A DNA stretch of 64,000 bases from Euclidia mi (GCA_944739405.2 OX123182.2:91752051-91816050), one strand, 5' to 3'. Shown: positions 1 through 13,500, numbered from the stretch's first letter. Notes: generated from the letters alone by a model not told the origin. Numbers and translations are program-made.

Positions 1-54
1 ATCTGAAATCGAATTTGTATCGGTTTGCGGAAAAATCCGAAAACGCCCATGCCT

Positions 55-203
55 AGCCGAAACTATTGGGCGCAGGAAGCTGAAATTTGGCATGTATGTT
101 CCTTGGGGACCGTAGGGGTGCACTAAGAAGGGAAATTCCCACGGGATCGACCAAAACGGGTAAATTAAAAAAAAATGCAGGCGTAGCTGCTGGCGTCCTC
201 TAG
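55..203 (+). mobile_element. Helitron-like repeat, family A, copy 1 (5'-truncated)
   Basis: The block from 'gccgaaactattgggcg' to the terminal CTAG at 200-203 is nearly identical to the copies at 3960-4166 and 61518-61723. It lacks the 5' TC...'cgttactgactgactg' head seen in those two. The CTAG end followed by T is the usual 3' terminus of a Helitron (known for the class). No coding capacity. Confidence 0.6.
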
Positions 204-1244
204 TAGTTTCATAAATATGAATATAATTATGTAGAGTTATAAAGTAGGTAACTGCAAAAGAAATCATTTATCTATTTCTTCCTTTTTGGTTTTTCCAATA
301 CAATAATAAACTGTAATCTCTGCCAGACAACCTGATGGACAAATGAGGTTAATAAACTTTGTTTACTCATTAAAGAATATAGTTACTTATATATTGTGCA
401 TATAACGTTCAGTTCAAATTGGCGGTGGGAAAAGCTGCCACTATTGTGTCAACTATCCAACACCGTATCATAATATTTAAGTGGACAGAATACTGTACTA
501 TAGCGACACTATATAATAAGACCGCTCATTTCATAGTTCACTCCAGGCTTTCAACTCCCAAATTTAGTATCCATTGCTTTAACCATTCATCATCATCAAC
601 GGCCTAGCGGTATTTCAGTTGTGATCTAAGGCCCATATCTCGGAGCCTGGGTTCCGCTACTGCGTATGGTTTTACAACTACAATGCGAAATTAGGAGCCG
701 GTCCTGAATAATCACTTGATTACAATAAACCTTCAGAAACATTTAAATAACGGATAATAAAGGCATCCAGCGAGATCCTGAAGATCTACTCGCATCTTAC
801 GGATCATATAAACATTTGGAGCGCATGCAAATCGCATTGCAACTCTTTGGATTCTTGGCAGAGAATTTAAATGTCTCCAACGTTTGTTACGCTGCGTTGC
901 TCCTGCAATAAAAGGACGTTCGGAGAAGGAACATTAATAATTCTACCCGTGTTGAATCATTTACTGCAGGTGACTTATCGACTTGACTTCGTCCTCCTAA
1001 TACGCTAATCACAAGCACCGCTAACCAAGTCAAACAAACAATCTGTCTACTTATTAATAAACACAAATTGTAAAAAGTTGTCGCTTCTCCTAATGATGAT
1101 CTTATTTCGTTAACCGACTGCCAAAAAGGAAGCGGTATTTTAGGGCTCTTAAGGGCGTAAAATATATTCGAGTGCCATATTTTAAAACGCACCTGCGCAT
1201 ATTAAACAAGGAAAGCTATGATATTAATGACTGTTTAATTTCAG
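204..1244. other. Left-edge non-coding stretch, no gene seen
   Basis: No exon-like segment with LRR, zinc-finger or other recognisable coding content was found on either strand. A 'catcatcatcaacggcct' string near 590 resembles the trinucleotide tails of RTE/SINE insertions. The stretch probably belongs to an upstream intron of the LRR gene, because an intron acceptor closes it at 1244. It may also be intronic to the antisense ZAD gene. Confidence 0.4.
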
Positions 1245-4200
1245 GTTTTGGACCTAGCTAAGACTGATATCGATCATATCCCGTTGGACGCCTTCAGAGG
1301 CTTGACTCAACTGCAACAGATCGATCTATCCGACAACCGCTTCGTGACTGTGCCTGAGAGTCTGAGCCTGGTCGGCGATTCACTGCAGTACCTAACCTTC
1401 AACAACAATCCAATCGTAGAGCTCAATGATGACAGCTTCATAGGTACATATTTGTATTTTTTATGTACTTACATACACGCAGGCTTCCATAGCAGATAGT
1501 TAGGCACGGTATACTTTTTAAAACTGACTTTCCCTACCCGGATGTTGCAGCCGTTTAAGTGGTCCCTTCGCCGATTGACACAGCGCCAAGTGTTGTGGGT
1601 TCAATGCCTACATGGGACCACACTGTGTGATCCACATTTTTTTGAGCCTGGATGTTATTTTTGTCAGCCGGTTGAATGTTTGTAAGGTGCCTCGCTACAT
1701 AGGATTTATTCCTAATCTTTCAATACTTCAATGCTACGTTTAATTAACTCGTTATATTGAGAAGAACATATTCGATTTGCCCTTGCAACTGTTCCATTTA
1801 CCCTTGCGTTGTATAATTTTTAGTCTAAGATCTTACGAGAGATATAACATAAATCAGGCAATAAATTGAAAGCAAAATGAGTCAACCTTCTAAATAATAG
1901 TATTATGTGTCCATTATAGAAGCTATGTAAATGGAAATCCGTCATTGATAAATTAGTGCGATTACCATCTCAGCACTCGATGTCAACTCTAAACTGTTTA
2001 TCTTTTGCATTGCTTAATCGGTCGCTATTGATTTGTTTCTTTAGCCATTAATACTTATAATATTTTTATAATATTACTAGAGGATGACAACAAAGAAAGC
2101 AGACCCCACAATCAGATGGGTATAATAAATGCTTAAGAGAGAGAGATTATTAGAGGATGCTCGCGGTTACACCCGCGTTATTTAAGGCTACTGCTCCGCT
2201 CCCGTCGTTCAAAGCGCGATGTTATATAGCCTATAGCCTTCCTCGATAAATGGGCTATCTAACATTGAAATAATTTTTCAAATCGGACCAGTATTTCCTG
2301 AGATTAGCGCGTTCAACCAAACAAACAAACTCTTCAGTTTTATATATTAGTATAAGAAGTATAAGATTTCGAGTCCTTCTCATCATCATACCTTTGTCTC
2401 TGTAGAGTCCAAGTTACGCTTTCTGATCAACCATATCTAACTAGAACTATTGTCAAATGCATGGGACCTGGCGACCGAGTGACATACCTAGCAATTTTCT
2501 ATGGCTTGAAACACTATCAAGGACACATGATCGGATTATTTGATAACTCTGACTTTCCGTAAGTGCCCGTAAAGTTATGTCATAGATGTTGATGACAGTC
2601 GGGACTATCGGCTTTACGTGCTCCTTGCGGCACAGATCAGAGATTGGAGGAGAGATCGGTGTGACCAGCCATTCGATTATGGAAAAAACGGCAGTAAACG
2701 CATTTTACCCCCCTAATAGATACATGCACCCCTGAATTAATTCATTATCAGTTTATTTACAAATAGTTTATTTGGCAACGATATTTACTAGTCGACCAAG
2801 CCAACTAGACGAATGTCAACGTGACAAAATTTAACATAATTCAATAATTATAATCCAGAAATTCCTAGTACCGATTGCAGGCGCATTGTACGTTCACACG
2901 CCGCGTTCGCACGTTATGATAAATAATTTCTGGATTATAATTGTTGAATTATGTTGAATTTTGTCACGTTGACATTCGTCTAGTTGGCTTGGTCGACTAG
3001 TATCTGGTGCGTAACATTTTGAGTGTAGGTACTTACAACTATTAAAGTAACTATCTATTTTAAGAGCTATTTACTCCATTTATACTGGTTTCCGATTAAG
3101 TAAGAACTGTGCTACTGTTCGAGAAACAGTTGAGGCCATAAATGTTAATAAGCAAAAAAATATATTCGACGCGCGATGTAGATTTATATGATAACAACAT
3201 GTACTGGAATGGAAAATACGGCAGTACCTACATAATAATAATAGAATCAGTTTTTTGCAGGCTTAACGAACTTGATCGAGTTGGAAGTCGGCGAAAACGA
3301 CTTTTTGGATGAAGTGAAACGGAGCACATTCTCACCGCTCAAGAACTTGAGGGTCCTCCACCTCTGCCATAACCGAAACCTAAGGTATATTAGTCACAAC
3401 GCTTTCCGAGGGCTGAAAGACAAATGGACCTTGAAGGAAGTGAGTATCTAACCTGTTTCCTAGATAACATTAGCTAACGAACACGGAAATTTCCTATATT
3501 TAAATGAAGACATCAGTAGTCTACTAAACATAAAAAAATGCAATTTATAATTAATGTAGTCGGAGAAAATCGCTGTGATAATATATATCAACATAAATCT
3601 GACAAAAGATTAATGTAATGCCGTATGACGACATCGGTCTATTATTGTAAATGCTGTTTCGAGTATTATTAGCTCATGGTAACAAGGTTTATCTAATTAA
3701 TTGTATTCATGTTATTCTATTTATAAATATATTTGGTAAATGCATCACAATCATCACATTATAGAATGTATGCAATCCAACTTGCCCCACTTGTGAATGC
3801 TTACATGACAGACACAGAACCAGGTCAGCTTAGTAATCATTTTAGTATAATGTTTTGATACACAATCAATCAGCACATTGCAACATTGATCCTAAAACTG
3901 GAACACTATCAAGACTACAACTCTTGCAATGATAATGAGACTAAAATTAAATAAGCTAATCTTAATATATAGAATCCTTGCGTTACTGACTGACTGACAG
4001 ACACGCTACAGCCGAAACTATTGGGCGCAGGAAGCTGAAATTTGGCATGTATGTTCCTTGGGGACCGTAGGGGTGCACTAAGAAGGGATTTCCCGAAATT
4101 CCCACGGGATCGGCCAAAACTGGTAAATTAAAAAAAAATGCAGGCATAGCTGCTGGCATCCTCTAGATAGATATAATAAACATACAAGGGCCTCAAAAGC

Positions 4201-5297
4201 TATAATCCCATAATTGAAATTCTGGATCTTTTTGTGTCTCATACATCTCACACAACTAAAACTAATGATATTATGAAACAAAAGTATTCATTACACATTC
4301 ATTTTTGTAGCCATGACACTAGCACCTGAACCAAAACCTTCTATAGCCTACCAAGATAGGTACACATGATAAGGAATAAATATATAAGTTGTTGATTTAT
4401 CTCTTTGCTCAACAGGTTTACTTGGATGACAACAATCTAAGTGAACTATCAACAGATTTGATGCCATGGAACAAACTAGAAATATTGGGCATGACTGGCA
4501 ACAACTGGCTGTGTAACTGTGATCTAGCTAATATTGTAACCAAACAAGGAGCAGGAACTAAGTTCAAGACAGAGGAAATACCTTTGTAAGTATAGAAAAG
4601 TATAACAATAATATCAACATACAATTGCAAATAAAATGTAAATGTAATAATTTTATGATAAGAATATTGTTTACTTTTAAATCAATTATTACTGATAAGA
4701 AAATATAATTACTTTAATATTGCAAAATATTATTTAAATGAAAAAAAAATATTAAATCAGCACATTAACACACAAATCAACTGTTAAAAATATGAAAAAC
4801 ATATCATGGAAACTAATCTGTAAATTAAAACTGGTACATCAAATATGCCTTATCAACCAAGATAAACAGGTTTGGGGTAACCCCACAGCACTGACTAAAT
4901 AAACAATATTGTAAAAGGACACTGATAATGAAGTACATAAATATGTGATAAAGCAGGTGACACAGATATACTATGACAAATATTTGCTGCTTTAACCTTT
5001 TTTTATCTAAATTTCAGCTGTGCTGCACCCATGAGACTCAGTGGAGCATACATAACAAACATCACACTGACTTACTGCCCCAATTTTGACACTACCTTTG
5101 CACCTCAGAAGAAAGGATTCCTTTCTAACTTGAGACCAAAACACATTCTATGGAGCATCCTAGCGGTAGCATTGGTAGCCTGCCTCGGCATGCTGCTAGG
5201 CCTACTTGTCAATACAATTAAGTCAGTATACAACAAGAGGATTAGAAGCCAACCTATCCGCTACATCAATATCACCTCAGACTCAAGTTATGCTTGA
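1245..5297 (+). CDS. Leucine-rich-repeat type I membrane protein, C-terminal 275 residues (5' end outside window)
   Basis: Four exons join in frame with GT/AG borders: 1245-1443, 3261-3439, 4416-4585 and 5018-5297 (stop TGA). The first is an internal exon, since 'tttcag' precedes it, so the signal peptide and first repeats lie left of the window. Visible are about five extracellular LRRs of the LxxLxLxxN type (for example LQQIDLSDN and LEILGMTGN). An LRRCT cap follows (NNWLCNCDL, with later cysteines in FCAAPM and TYCPN). Then come a single hydrophobic segment (WSILAVALVACLGMLLGLLV) and a short basic cytoplasmic tail ending SSYA. The layout predicts a cell-surface or secretory-pathway adhesion or receptor-like protein, but I do not recognise the specific family member. 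The gene faces the ZAD gene and appears to lie in one of its introns. Exon phases are 1, 0 and 2. Confidence 0.85.
1530..1730 (+). repeat. SINE-like repeat with tRNA-like B box
   Basis: The segment 'cagcgccaagtgttgtggg' followed by 'ttcaatgcc' and 'tgatccacatttttttgagcctgg' is shared with the repeat at 52755-53010. The GTTCAAT block resembles a pol III B box. It lies in an LRR-gene intron. Confidence 0.55.
2150..2356 (-). mobile_element. Lep1-type non-autonomous Helitron
   Basis: Read on the minus strand, it starts near 'tatactaatatata' and contains the (gttt)n tract and the 'gcgctaatctcaggaa' block. It then has 'tatagcctatag' and ends with the hairpin 'cgcgggtgtaaccgcg' and CTAA followed by T. 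These are hallmarks of lepidopteran Lep1 Helitrons. About 207 bp, no ORF. Confidence 0.65.
2788..3000. mobile_element. TA-flanked MITE with about 76-bp inverted repeats, copy 1
   Basis: Arms starting 'ctagtcgaccaagccaac' are inverted repeats of about 76 bp with only a few mismatches. The element is flanked by a TA duplication (2786-2787 and 3001-3002), as in Tc1/mariner-type insertions. The unique centre includes 'gattgcaggcgcattgtacg'. A second copy lies at 41011-41213. Confidence 0.8.
3960..4166 (+). mobile_element. Helitron-like repeat, family A, copy 2 (full length)
   Basis: It starts TCTTAATATATA after an A, contains 'cgttactgactgactgac', and ends 'ggcatcctctag'. This 207-bp unit matches the inverted copy at 61518-61723. 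The 5' TC and 3' CTAG termini without target duplication fit a non-autonomous Helitron. It is intronic in the LRR gene. Confidence 0.65.
4586..5017 (+). other. LRR-gene last intron, no other feature
   Basis: AT-rich intron between the LRRCT exon and the transmembrane exon. I see no repeat or coding signal in it. Confidence 0.6.
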
Positions 5298-5389
5298 CTT
5301 GTTTAAGTATTATCAGTTGATAAGAATATTGTATTATATTTATATAATCAGTAGTATAAACTTTCATAATGTTTAGGTAGCATCATGTA

Positions 5390-5395
5390 AATAAA
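5390..5395 (+). terminator. Candidate poly(A) signal of the LRR gene
   Basis: AATAAA about 92 bases after the LRR stop codon and just before the antisense ZAD exon 2. A plausible cleavage signal; not tested. Confidence 0.5.
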
Positions 5396-5484
5396 AATTG
5401 TATGAAATTATATTTGGAATAATAAATCTTAAAATATACTAAACATGTAGTTTCATTTTTTACTTTGTAAATGATAACACTTAC

Positions 5485-6483
5485 CTCTTTTGAACCAGAT
5501 AATGAATTAGCATACTGCACAAACTGTTCCAAGAGTCGTTCAGATTTATGTGATAACTCTCTGAATGTGTGGAACTCATCAAGTTTGTGTGCACAGCTCC
5601 CACACACAACTTGTGGCAGCAAGTCTTCTGGGGACACCTAAAAATATTATTTATAACATTAGTAATCTACCTATGGCAGTTTCACAACACCACAGTCATT
5701 AAGAGAGTTGATGTGGCCAGTGACCTTTTGCAAGTGTAATCATAGATGATGACTCATTGGAGTCAATCTGATAACAAACACATTAAAGAAACCCACAAGT
5801 TGTTTGTTGCAGCAATAAGGATACACTCTGTGACTAAAATGGAAGGATTCAGTCCCCCTGCAGATTGATTCCCTTAAAATATAAATCTAAATTTAGATAA
5901 TATTGAAATCTCAAAATAGCAGGACATAGCATAATGTGGATAAGCATAGTAAAGGGAACATTAATTATAGTGGTGTATTTGTGGAGGGCGAGGGGGCGAG
6001 GGCGCCGTGGCCCCGACGCAGGAGGCGCGACGGGCGCCGCGGAGCGCGAGGTGATCTCCGCGCTCCTTTGTTATCAGCGACGCGACCGCCGCTGATACAG
6101 CGCGCCTGCCGCACGCTCGCATATCACTTCCAAGAATGACATTAGTCATACGCTCGAGCAATCGACGCGTGGGCCGTAATATGATATCACAATGCGAAAA
6201 TACCCAACACCCGCGAGAAAGTTAATGGCGCTTATCAGCATCCACAATCTCATACGCTTACGCTAAACTTTCACACGAGAAAACTCCTCTTTCTTAGTGA
6301 TAATTGCAACAAATAATCCAAAATTATTACCATTATTGACAAATTTGCCATTATCATCTCGGAAAGTCGTGATTTATCCTTATCACGGTCGAAAATTGGA
6401 AGTTTAACATCACTGCAATTATCGCCACAGAATGATAAACAAAGGCGACACACTGAATGGAACTTCGGCGGCAAATTACACAT
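5485..6483 (-). CDS. ZAD (zf-AD) domain protein, N-terminal two exons; gene continues left
   Basis: Exon 1 is 6483 down to 6331 (ATG at 6483). Exon 2 is 5637 down to 5485. Both are 153 nt and phase 0, with AG/GTAA-type borders. The 102 residues form a complete C4 zinc-associated domain: VCRLC in exon 1 and VCGSC in exon 2, followed by the helical EFHTFRELSHKSERLL segment. ZAD proteins are an insect-expanded class of nuclear C2H2 factors that dimerise through this domain; that is family knowledge. No C2H2 finger exon is visible between 5485 and position 1, so the remaining exons must be beyond the left edge unless the gene is broken. The LRR gene would then lie inside its next intron. It shares a divergent upstream region with ClC-7. 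Confidence 0.75.
5985..6120. other. GC-rich island in ZAD intron 1
   Basis: A sharply GC-rich segment (runs such as 'gagggggcgagggcgccg') within otherwise AT-rich intron sequence. No ORF of interest. It could be regulatory DNA or a degraded GC-rich repeat; nothing in the sequence decides which. Confidence 0.4.
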
Positions 6484-7345
6484 ATTTAGAAATTAAAACA
6501 GAGAAAGGTATTCACAACGAAAGAAAACATTTAGAAATTAATCAAGTAACTTAATTAAAAATTAAAAGGTTTGTTGAAAATATAACTCAGCATGCGATGA
6601 TGTAGAATACATCACATCGCGATTGTCAACCAAACGAACGAACAAGCTACACACACATTGATAATCTCTATTGTTTACGAAGCGATGAACGCGTCGCATG
6701 TGTGAGCTTCAAAAGTTTGTTCTAGTTTACGCACTGATAAAATGATAACATTATCAAAATGATTTGTATTATCAATATTTGTGATTTAGATGCTATCTTT
6801 GATTTAATCCTTTAATTAACTGTTCATTTATTAGTCTTAGACGGAAATTAGTAATTAAATTTGTATCCAATGTATTTTACGGAAGAAAATAAAAATTAAA
6901 TTATATCTTATAATTTAATGTTACGTTATTTATAAGTAAATATTAGTTGGATGTATGAATTAATATTTTTATATATATTTGTAAATGTATTAATAAATCA
7001 AGAGACATTAAAATTTTGTTGGTTCATTTTACACTAAATTACTCCTTTTAAAACTATAATTTTGCTATTTCCTCTATCTATATAATTCATCTAGTCAGAA
7101 AACATTAGGTTATTTAAGATAATTATGAAATGGTTTTATCAGATATTAGGTATGATTATCAGAATTTAAAATAATCGGAATTTATTCATTACGTACATAT
7201 TGTCAATTTATTATTGCTGACTAATTATCTGTGTAGGTATCGAGAGTATCAGTAAGGGGAAAATATTTATAATCTGTGATGTAGTCTTGAAAGGTTGAAA
7301 ATTTATTTTGACATATTGTGGCAATGATATGAAGTGTTGCTGATA
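6071..7345. promoter_or_regulatory. TGATAA (GATA-type) cluster across the ZAD/ClC-7 divergent promoter
   Basis: I count about 14 TGATAA/TTATCA sites between 6071 and 7345. They include three in a row near 6736-6760 and pairs near 6352-6385 and 7138-7162. This is the core recognised by GATA factors. The region covers the ZAD start (6483) and the ClC-7 upstream sequence (start codon 7568). Binding and the transcription start sites are inferences. Confidence 0.45.
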
Positions 7346-7567
7346 AAACTTTATCTATTTGAAATTAATTTAATAACAAAAACTATTGTCACTTTGTTCC
7401 ATTGCTGTGAGGGGTGAATGTTAAGTGTTCTAAATTAATTGAAATGGGAACTAATTTGCTTATTGCGAGTTAATATTATACCTAACGATAGTTCAATACA
7501 ATGATATTAGAAAAGATCTAAGAAACATTGAATTTTCCTTCATGTTGTGTACCTACATGTTTTAAAA

Positions 7568-10500
7568 ATGAGCCACTCGTCAACCTCGGTAGCTGATGGA
7601 ATTGCTGAATCCATTAGTAACGTTGAAACAACATCCGATACAGCACAGTTAATTAGTAGTGAAGAAGTCGCCAGCACGTCTAATTATACGCAACTAAATA
7701 AATCTGTAAACTTTGAGGTACGTGCCTATCCTGATTATATATTCACAGTAATTAGACAGTGTTTATTACTTATACATTATTAATGAATTCATATAAATTT
7801 ACAATACTGTTGCAAACACAGTCTGCTGTTGTTTAGTGATAATGAGCTCAAGATCACTATTAAAATAACTGAATTAATTTGTTACATTATAATTTTATTC
7901 ACATGCTAATCAGGACTCTGAAGAGGATGAAATTCAAGGTAGCCATGGAATCCGAAGAAGACAGCCACAACAAAAGATTGAACCAGGCTCTTTAAATATA
8001 CTCTCAGCAAAATATGAAGTAAGTAAAATAAAAATAGTATAATGAGGCAACTCATGCAGGGCCGAACCGTCCCTATGTGCAATGTGCGCGGCGCACACAG
8101 GCGCCAGGGTGACAGGGGCGCCACGGGCCGAGATATGCGTTAATTATAACAGTTATTTTCGAAAAAGGATGCCAAAAAAGGCCCTTCACAGATATTTCGC
8201 ACACCTGCGCAGTGGCGTAGGAAGGGGCGGCGGCGTTGGCGGTCCGCCCTGAGTGCCACCCATCCAAAAAAATATTAAACAACATCGAGAGTTAGCCCGG
8301 AATTGTTAGGTATAGACTAAAAAAAAACAGGTCATCCGCCAACTTCCGGGTGCCACCCAAGCTAGCCTACGCCACTGCACAGACGCTTCATAGATTTCGC
8401 ACACAGGCGCTGGATTGGGTCGGCACAGCCCTGAACTCATGGCAGGTGCCATGTTAACTGATTAACACATTTTTATATTATTGAAAATATTAACAACTTC
8501 TAAGGTAATAGTTATTAATTACACCTAAATATTCAAGAGAAATATTATAGTCATCCTCATCACACAAAGATTTGTCTTGGATGAGAAGCCAACACAAGCT
8601 TTGGTGTGGTAGTCAAGTAAATACATGTCATGTGAGGTAACTTTTTAAAAATATCAAAACTATTTAAGTGTACATTGTATTATTTGTAATCATACTATTA
8701 TTTTCAGAGTTTAGACTATGACACATGTGAAAATCACCTATTGCTTGATGAGGAGCGCAAAAGGGGCTATCCCTTTGTAGTGTGGAAGGATATCGCTCGC
8801 TGGTTCATTATACTGCAAATTGGTATAATAACAGCCCTCATAGCATTTTTTATAGATATATGTATAGAAGAATTCTCAAAAATTAAATACAGGGAGTTGA
8901 AGAAATGTATCCTTTTCTGATAAAATATAATGTTTGCTGTTTTGCAGTGTCGAATGTTTTATAGATTTTTTCTTTTTTTCCACTAACTTCATTATTCTGT
9001 CTGTTGCTGGTGATAGTTTTAACCTTTAAGTTGTAGCCTTTATCTACCTTATAACTCTTAAAATTATAAAATACCATGAAAAATCATTCATAAAGTAAGA
9101 TGATTAATAATTTGAGTTATAAATGATTCATAATATTATATGAATGAGCCATTCAGCTAAGTTAGAATTATTTAAAAATGATCTATTAGGTAGTACAAAT
9201 GAATCCATAATTTCACAATAATTTGCTATAACATGACTAATGCAGCATACCCCAGTCCTGACAGTTACTAATTATTTGAATAATTTCTGATTATATTAAT
9301 TCACAAATTACTACTAACCATTAAGTAAATATTTTTTGTTGTATATTTAAAAAACATTAAACTGTGTGTAAACTGTAAATAAACAGCATGATGACTCACT
9401 TTCCTTATTGGTATAGCATAAATCTGCAGAGCAAAACAATCAATGATATATTTGAGCTAATTTCCATAACTACACATAAACAGCTGTGGACACATATGTG
9501 ATACAAGACAGGCTGTACATTCCTTACCTGCTATGGGTGTTGTCCAACATATGTATTGTGTTCATTGGCTCCATGCTGGTGGCATATGTTGAGGTAAGTT
9601 GATACTGTTACATGATATGTTACTGACTAATGATCTAAATTTCAAATTGTGTTATAGCCAAACAGTCTGATTACAATCTTACTAAGGCAAATGTCTAGCC
9701 AAAGTGCAGAGTGGATTAGCTATTATCTAGGAAGATTCACTTAAAGAGCTTTCAGCTTGAACTGCGAAACCGCTTCGAATGCTTGGGATGTGGACGACTT
9801 CAGTGACAGGTTCGTGGATGCTGTTCATACAACAGGCTTAAAGTTCTTTAAGCCCAACACGTAGAAAAGAGCCGATAAAATCTCTGGTCCGACCCTCGAG
9901 CTCATAGAGGAAAGGCGTAGGATGCTTCTGCTATCCTCCGACACATGCCAAAATATCGGGCACCGGGTGATGACGGAATAACTACAGAGCTTCTGAAAGC
10001 TGACGGCGCACCTGCTGTGGAAATGCTTCGGAAGCTATTCAATTCCGTCATACTCGAGGGCAAAACGCCACAGGCATGGCACAGAAGTGGTGGTGCTTTT
10101 CTTCAAGAAGGCCTTTTCACAAACCCTTTTGAAGAACTACATACCCATCTCACTTCTGAGTCATGTCTATAAGTTGTTTTCTAGGGTAATCACGAATCGT
10201 CTCGAGAGCAAGCTAGACGACTTCCAGCCTCCCGAACAAGCCGGATTCCGTAAAGGTACCGTAGACCACATACATACACTGCGGCAGGTTATACAGAAGT
10301 CCGATGAGTATAACCAGCCTCTATGCTTGGCGTTGGACTATGATAAAGCCTTTGATTCGATCGAAACCTGGGCAGTGCTGCAGTCTCTCCAACGGTGCCA
10401 AATTGACTATCGATATGTCGAAGTGCTGAAGTGTTTGTACGAAAACGCCACCATGTCAGTCCGCCTCCAGGGTCAGAGCTCAAAACCTATTCGGCTACAG

Positions 10501-13500
10501 CGAGGGGTGAGGCAGGGAGATGTTATATCTCCGAAACTCTTCACCGCTGCGCTGGAAGAGGTTTTCAAGCTTCTGGATAGGGAAGGACTCGGCATCAACA
10601 TCAACGGCGGGTACATCACTCACCTTTGATTTGCTGATGATATCGTAGTCATGGCTGAGACCATGGAAGACCTTAGCACAATGCTCGATGGCCTCTGTAG
10701 AGTCTCCCAACAAGTAGGCCTTAAGATGAACATGGACAAGACGAAAATATTGTCTAACGTCCATGTCGTACCTGCTCCTATTCAGGTTGGGAACTCTACA
10801 CTCGAAGTTGTTGACAAGTACGTTTACCTAGGACAAATGATCCAATTGGGTAGGTCCAACTTCGAGAAGAGGTCATTCGTCGAATCCAACTCGGTTGGGC
10901 GGCGTTCGGGAAGTTACGGCATATCTTCACGTCCAATATCCCGCAGTGTCTCAAGACGAAAGTCTTTGACCAGTGTGTGTTGCCAGTGATGATCTACGGC
11001 GCTGAGACGTGGTCGCTAACTATGGGCCTTATCCGAAAGCTCGGGGTCACTCAGAGGGCGATGGAGAGAGCTATGCTCGGAGTATCCCTGCGAGATCGAA
11101 TCAGAAATGAGGAGATCCGCAGGAGAACCAAAGTTACCGACATAGCTCTCCGAATACCCAGGCTAAAGTGGCAATGGGCAGGACACATAGCTCGAAGAAC
11201 CAATGGCCGTTGGGGCAGGCGGGTTCTAGAGTGGCGACCACGTACCGGACGTCGTAGCAGAGGTAGGCCTCCCACAAGGTGGACCGACGATCTGGTTAAG
11301 ATCGCGGGAAGCGGTTGGATGCGGGCGGCTCAAAATCGGTCTGTGTGTAGAACCTTGGGGGAGGCCTATGTCCAGCAGTGGACGTCTCTAGGCTGACATG
11401 ATGATGATGAGGAAGATTCATGTAAAACTGCAGTTGTTGAGTTGTTACATTCCAGTATGTAATTACATATTCTAATGTTATATGGCCCTGCAGTCTTTTA
11501 CATTGTGGTATGAGTCGGTATGACAAAGTAATGTTTATGATAAATACCCTAAAAGAGTTGCTTGGCATGTTGTACCATCAATATCCACAGGACCACACCC
11601 TGCGAATTAGTCATAACTTATAGGTACGTCTCAAATAACAATACTGTCTCAAATATTTGTTCCATTTAAATTATAGAGCCTCCTTTAAAGCATGGCATTA
11701 CATGTGTTAGGTTAGCATCGTATAACATAAAAACCTCGGTGATCGTAATGCATTTTTAACCTCGTGACTCATAATATGTATGATTTTATTTTAGCCTGTG
11801 GCGGCCGGCAGTGGTATTCCCCAAGTGAAGTGCTATCTGAACGGCGTTAAAGTCCCGCGGGTGGTACGAATCAAAACGTTGATAGTGAAGGCTATTGGAG
11901 TCATAAGTGCAGTGGTGGGCGGTCTTGCAGGGGGCAAGGTGAGTCATTCAACCATTTTTTTTTAACTTGCGTAAATCGACTTGCGTGTCTAGATTTTGCC
12001 CACGGCTTCGCACACAGTATAGCTAAAACTTATATTTGTATCCCTAATATGGAAATATCGGTATTGTGTCATGTAGTAGTTACCTAGTAACTTACCCCTA
12101 TTTCAGTCCCTTAATGTTTTATTTTCGCTATAGCCTATGTGGCAGATATCTATGTTCAAATTAAGCCAAACCGGTTCAGTAGTTTTGAAAATTGAACACA
12201 CATTCGTGATTTTACATTTTATTTCTATGTAATGATATTGAATAAATAAATAAATTTATTGTGCCTTGCCAAACGTTGAAAGGGAACATCGTAGAGAAAC
12301 CAGCATGACTGTTAGTTCTACATAAAGTTCTCGAAAGACATGTGAAGTCTGCCAACCCGCACTTGGCCAGCGTGGTGGACTTATGGCCTTCTTCTTTTTG
12401 CAGTCGTTCCCTCACTATTGGAGATTTTACATTTGGATTCTATCTGGATGGTGTTTGTGTTTTATCGTCTATCAGAATGCTGAATAAAAGAACGGTGGCC
12501 CTCGCATATTAATAAGAAAAGCTAGAGGCCCGTGCCTAGCAGTGGGATGATGAATCATAATCAATATACTATCAGACCATTATCACGATTTTGTCCAATT
12601 GTTATTTTAAGAAAAACGGCCTTTGGAGAAATAAATATGTCGGGAGGATAGTAACATTTGATCTTAATTATGTAGCCATATCTACAACTTTACATTATTT
12701 TTAGGAAGGGCCTATGATACACAGCGGTGCGGTAGTAGCGGCGGGTATATCGCAGGGTAAAAGCACGACTTTCGGCAAAGACTTCAAAATATTTCAGTAC
12801 TTCAGAGAAGATCACGAGAAGCGAGATTTTGTGTCTGCTGGGGCAGCCGCAGGCGTTTCGGCTGCTTTTGGGGCTCCTATAGGTAAGAGTATATTCGAAG
12901 GTATATGTAGCCTTACCGATTTCAATGTGAATGAGCCGGAGACCAGGGTCGAGCCCGCTCTATCGGTATCTCAAGGTCACTGAAGTACTACCTTCTCACA
13001 GTATGTCAACGTAAAATAACAGTATCGATAATGTTGCCTTTCGATCGGTGTTTTAGGGTGCCGGCGGCTCTATCCCTTTTTCCTTATACTGTCAAATTCT
13101 TTTTTCGATTCAGGCCGGTGAAGGTGCGAGTTTAATTGGTGCTAAAGTGCTCGCCATGGTAGTCGTCTTCGGCATTTCGATTAGTCCACTTGAATCTTTC
13201 CATCAATCACGACGCTGAATGCTGTGTACAAAACGATCGACAAGAAAGAAATTCGCACTAAACCTACTGATCAGTTTCATATGCTTTTCTCTATACGGAG
13301 GAGTAGGAAATTATTAAAACGCGGGTGTAACCGCGGGCACTGAGACGGCGCCGAAACTTTTTGGGTGTCTTGATATAATTGAATAGATTATGCTCTCTGT
13401 TGGTAGGGAAGTTAGTGTATGCAAAAAGAAATACATTTATACGTCGCTAATTTTAAATAGCTATAATCTAAAAACTGTATTAGTTCATTATAAAAAAATA

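Noticed and set aside
887..1192. 101-residue minus-strand ORF
   Set aside because: Composition is not protein-like, no domain recognised, and it lies just upstream of an exon acceptor in a likely intron.
12883..12983. Extension of ClC-7 exon 6 by read-through to the stop at 12981
   Set aside because: The AG|GTAAGA donor at 12882/12883 joins in frame to GGVLFSLEE at 24933, required for the ClC core; the extension has no ClC similarity.
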